Below, in pieces: positions 5,017-5,030 of a stretch of DNA of 5,030 nucleotides. Where the stretch lies: assembly GCA_003542935.1 (NCBI GenBank), contig DPJQ01000264.1, positions 4,834-9,863 of the forward strand, in the 5' to 3' direction. The position numbers and the translations under genes are program-made. The DNA is from Lachnospiraceae bacterium (GTDB taxonomy: Bacteria; Bacillota; Clostridia; Lachnospirales; Lachnospiraceae). The notes under the pieces were generated by a model. It saw nothing but the letters and a program-made list of their open reading frames with translations. It searched no databases and was not told the origin of the DNA. Every line of letters starts with the position of its first letter. Within the stretch, counting starts at the first letter, position 1.

Positions 5017-5030
5017 GATGCATTTCCGGC

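Noticed and set aside
5015..5030. A start codon for a downstream gene at ATGATGCATTTC
   Set aside because: There is no ribosome site at proper spacing, and the sequence does not resemble a flagellin N-terminus; only a few codons are visible.
1..5030. CRISPR arrays, tRNA or rRNA genes, insertion sequences, phage or defence genes
   Set aside because: I saw no regularly spaced repeats, transposase motifs, terminal inverted repeats or tRNA-like cloverleaf segments; every long frame fits a motility or signalling role.

Overview
This window looks like a motility and chemotaxis island of a flagellated, moderate-GC Firmicute. Lachnospiraceae or a related clostridial group is my best guess. The reasons are strong AGGAGG-type ribosome binding sites, close gene packing, a clostridial-style CheA with an Ala-rich linker, a stand-alone FlhB-like protein of the Bacillus YlqH kind, and sigma-28 (SigD/FliA) promoter motifs. 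The taxon is an inference; no rRNA or other marker gene is present.

Layout, left to right. The minus strand at 1-555 carries the first 185 residues of the chemotaxis histidine kinase CheA, which runs off the left edge. A 111-base divergent intergenic region (556-666) holds a perfect minus-strand sigma-28 -10 box and two overlapping short palindromes. On the plus strand follow two translationally overlapping genes. The first (667-2082) is a 471-residue, mostly helical protein whose C-terminal part resembles the FliK hook-length-control domain. The second (2069-2431) is a 120-residue stand-alone copy of the FlhB cytoplasmic export-switch domain. A 12-bp perfect hairpin (2406-2451) ends this pair and probably also ends the convergent operon.

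That minus-strand operon (3718 down to 2473) encodes two paralogous PilZ-type proteins, which are potential c-di-GMP receptors. Both lack the first Arg of the usual RxxxR motif. A second divergent intergenic region (3719-3846) separates them from a plus-strand glycosyltransferase (3847-4923) that joins a GT2 catalytic domain to a TPR-like C-terminal half. The last 107 bases contain no gene but hold a well-matched sigma-28 promoter (4955-4981), with a possible sigma-A promoter just after it. A late flagellar gene, probably flagellin, is therefore expected immediately to the right.

Taken together: CheA serves chemotactic signalling, the FliK-like/FlhB-like pair may act on flagellar export specificity, the PilZ pair may couple second-messenger level to motility, and the glycosyltransferase may modify flagellin. 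The least described part is the co-translated FliK-like/FlhB-like module, followed by the paired PilZ proteins with non-canonical ligand motifs.
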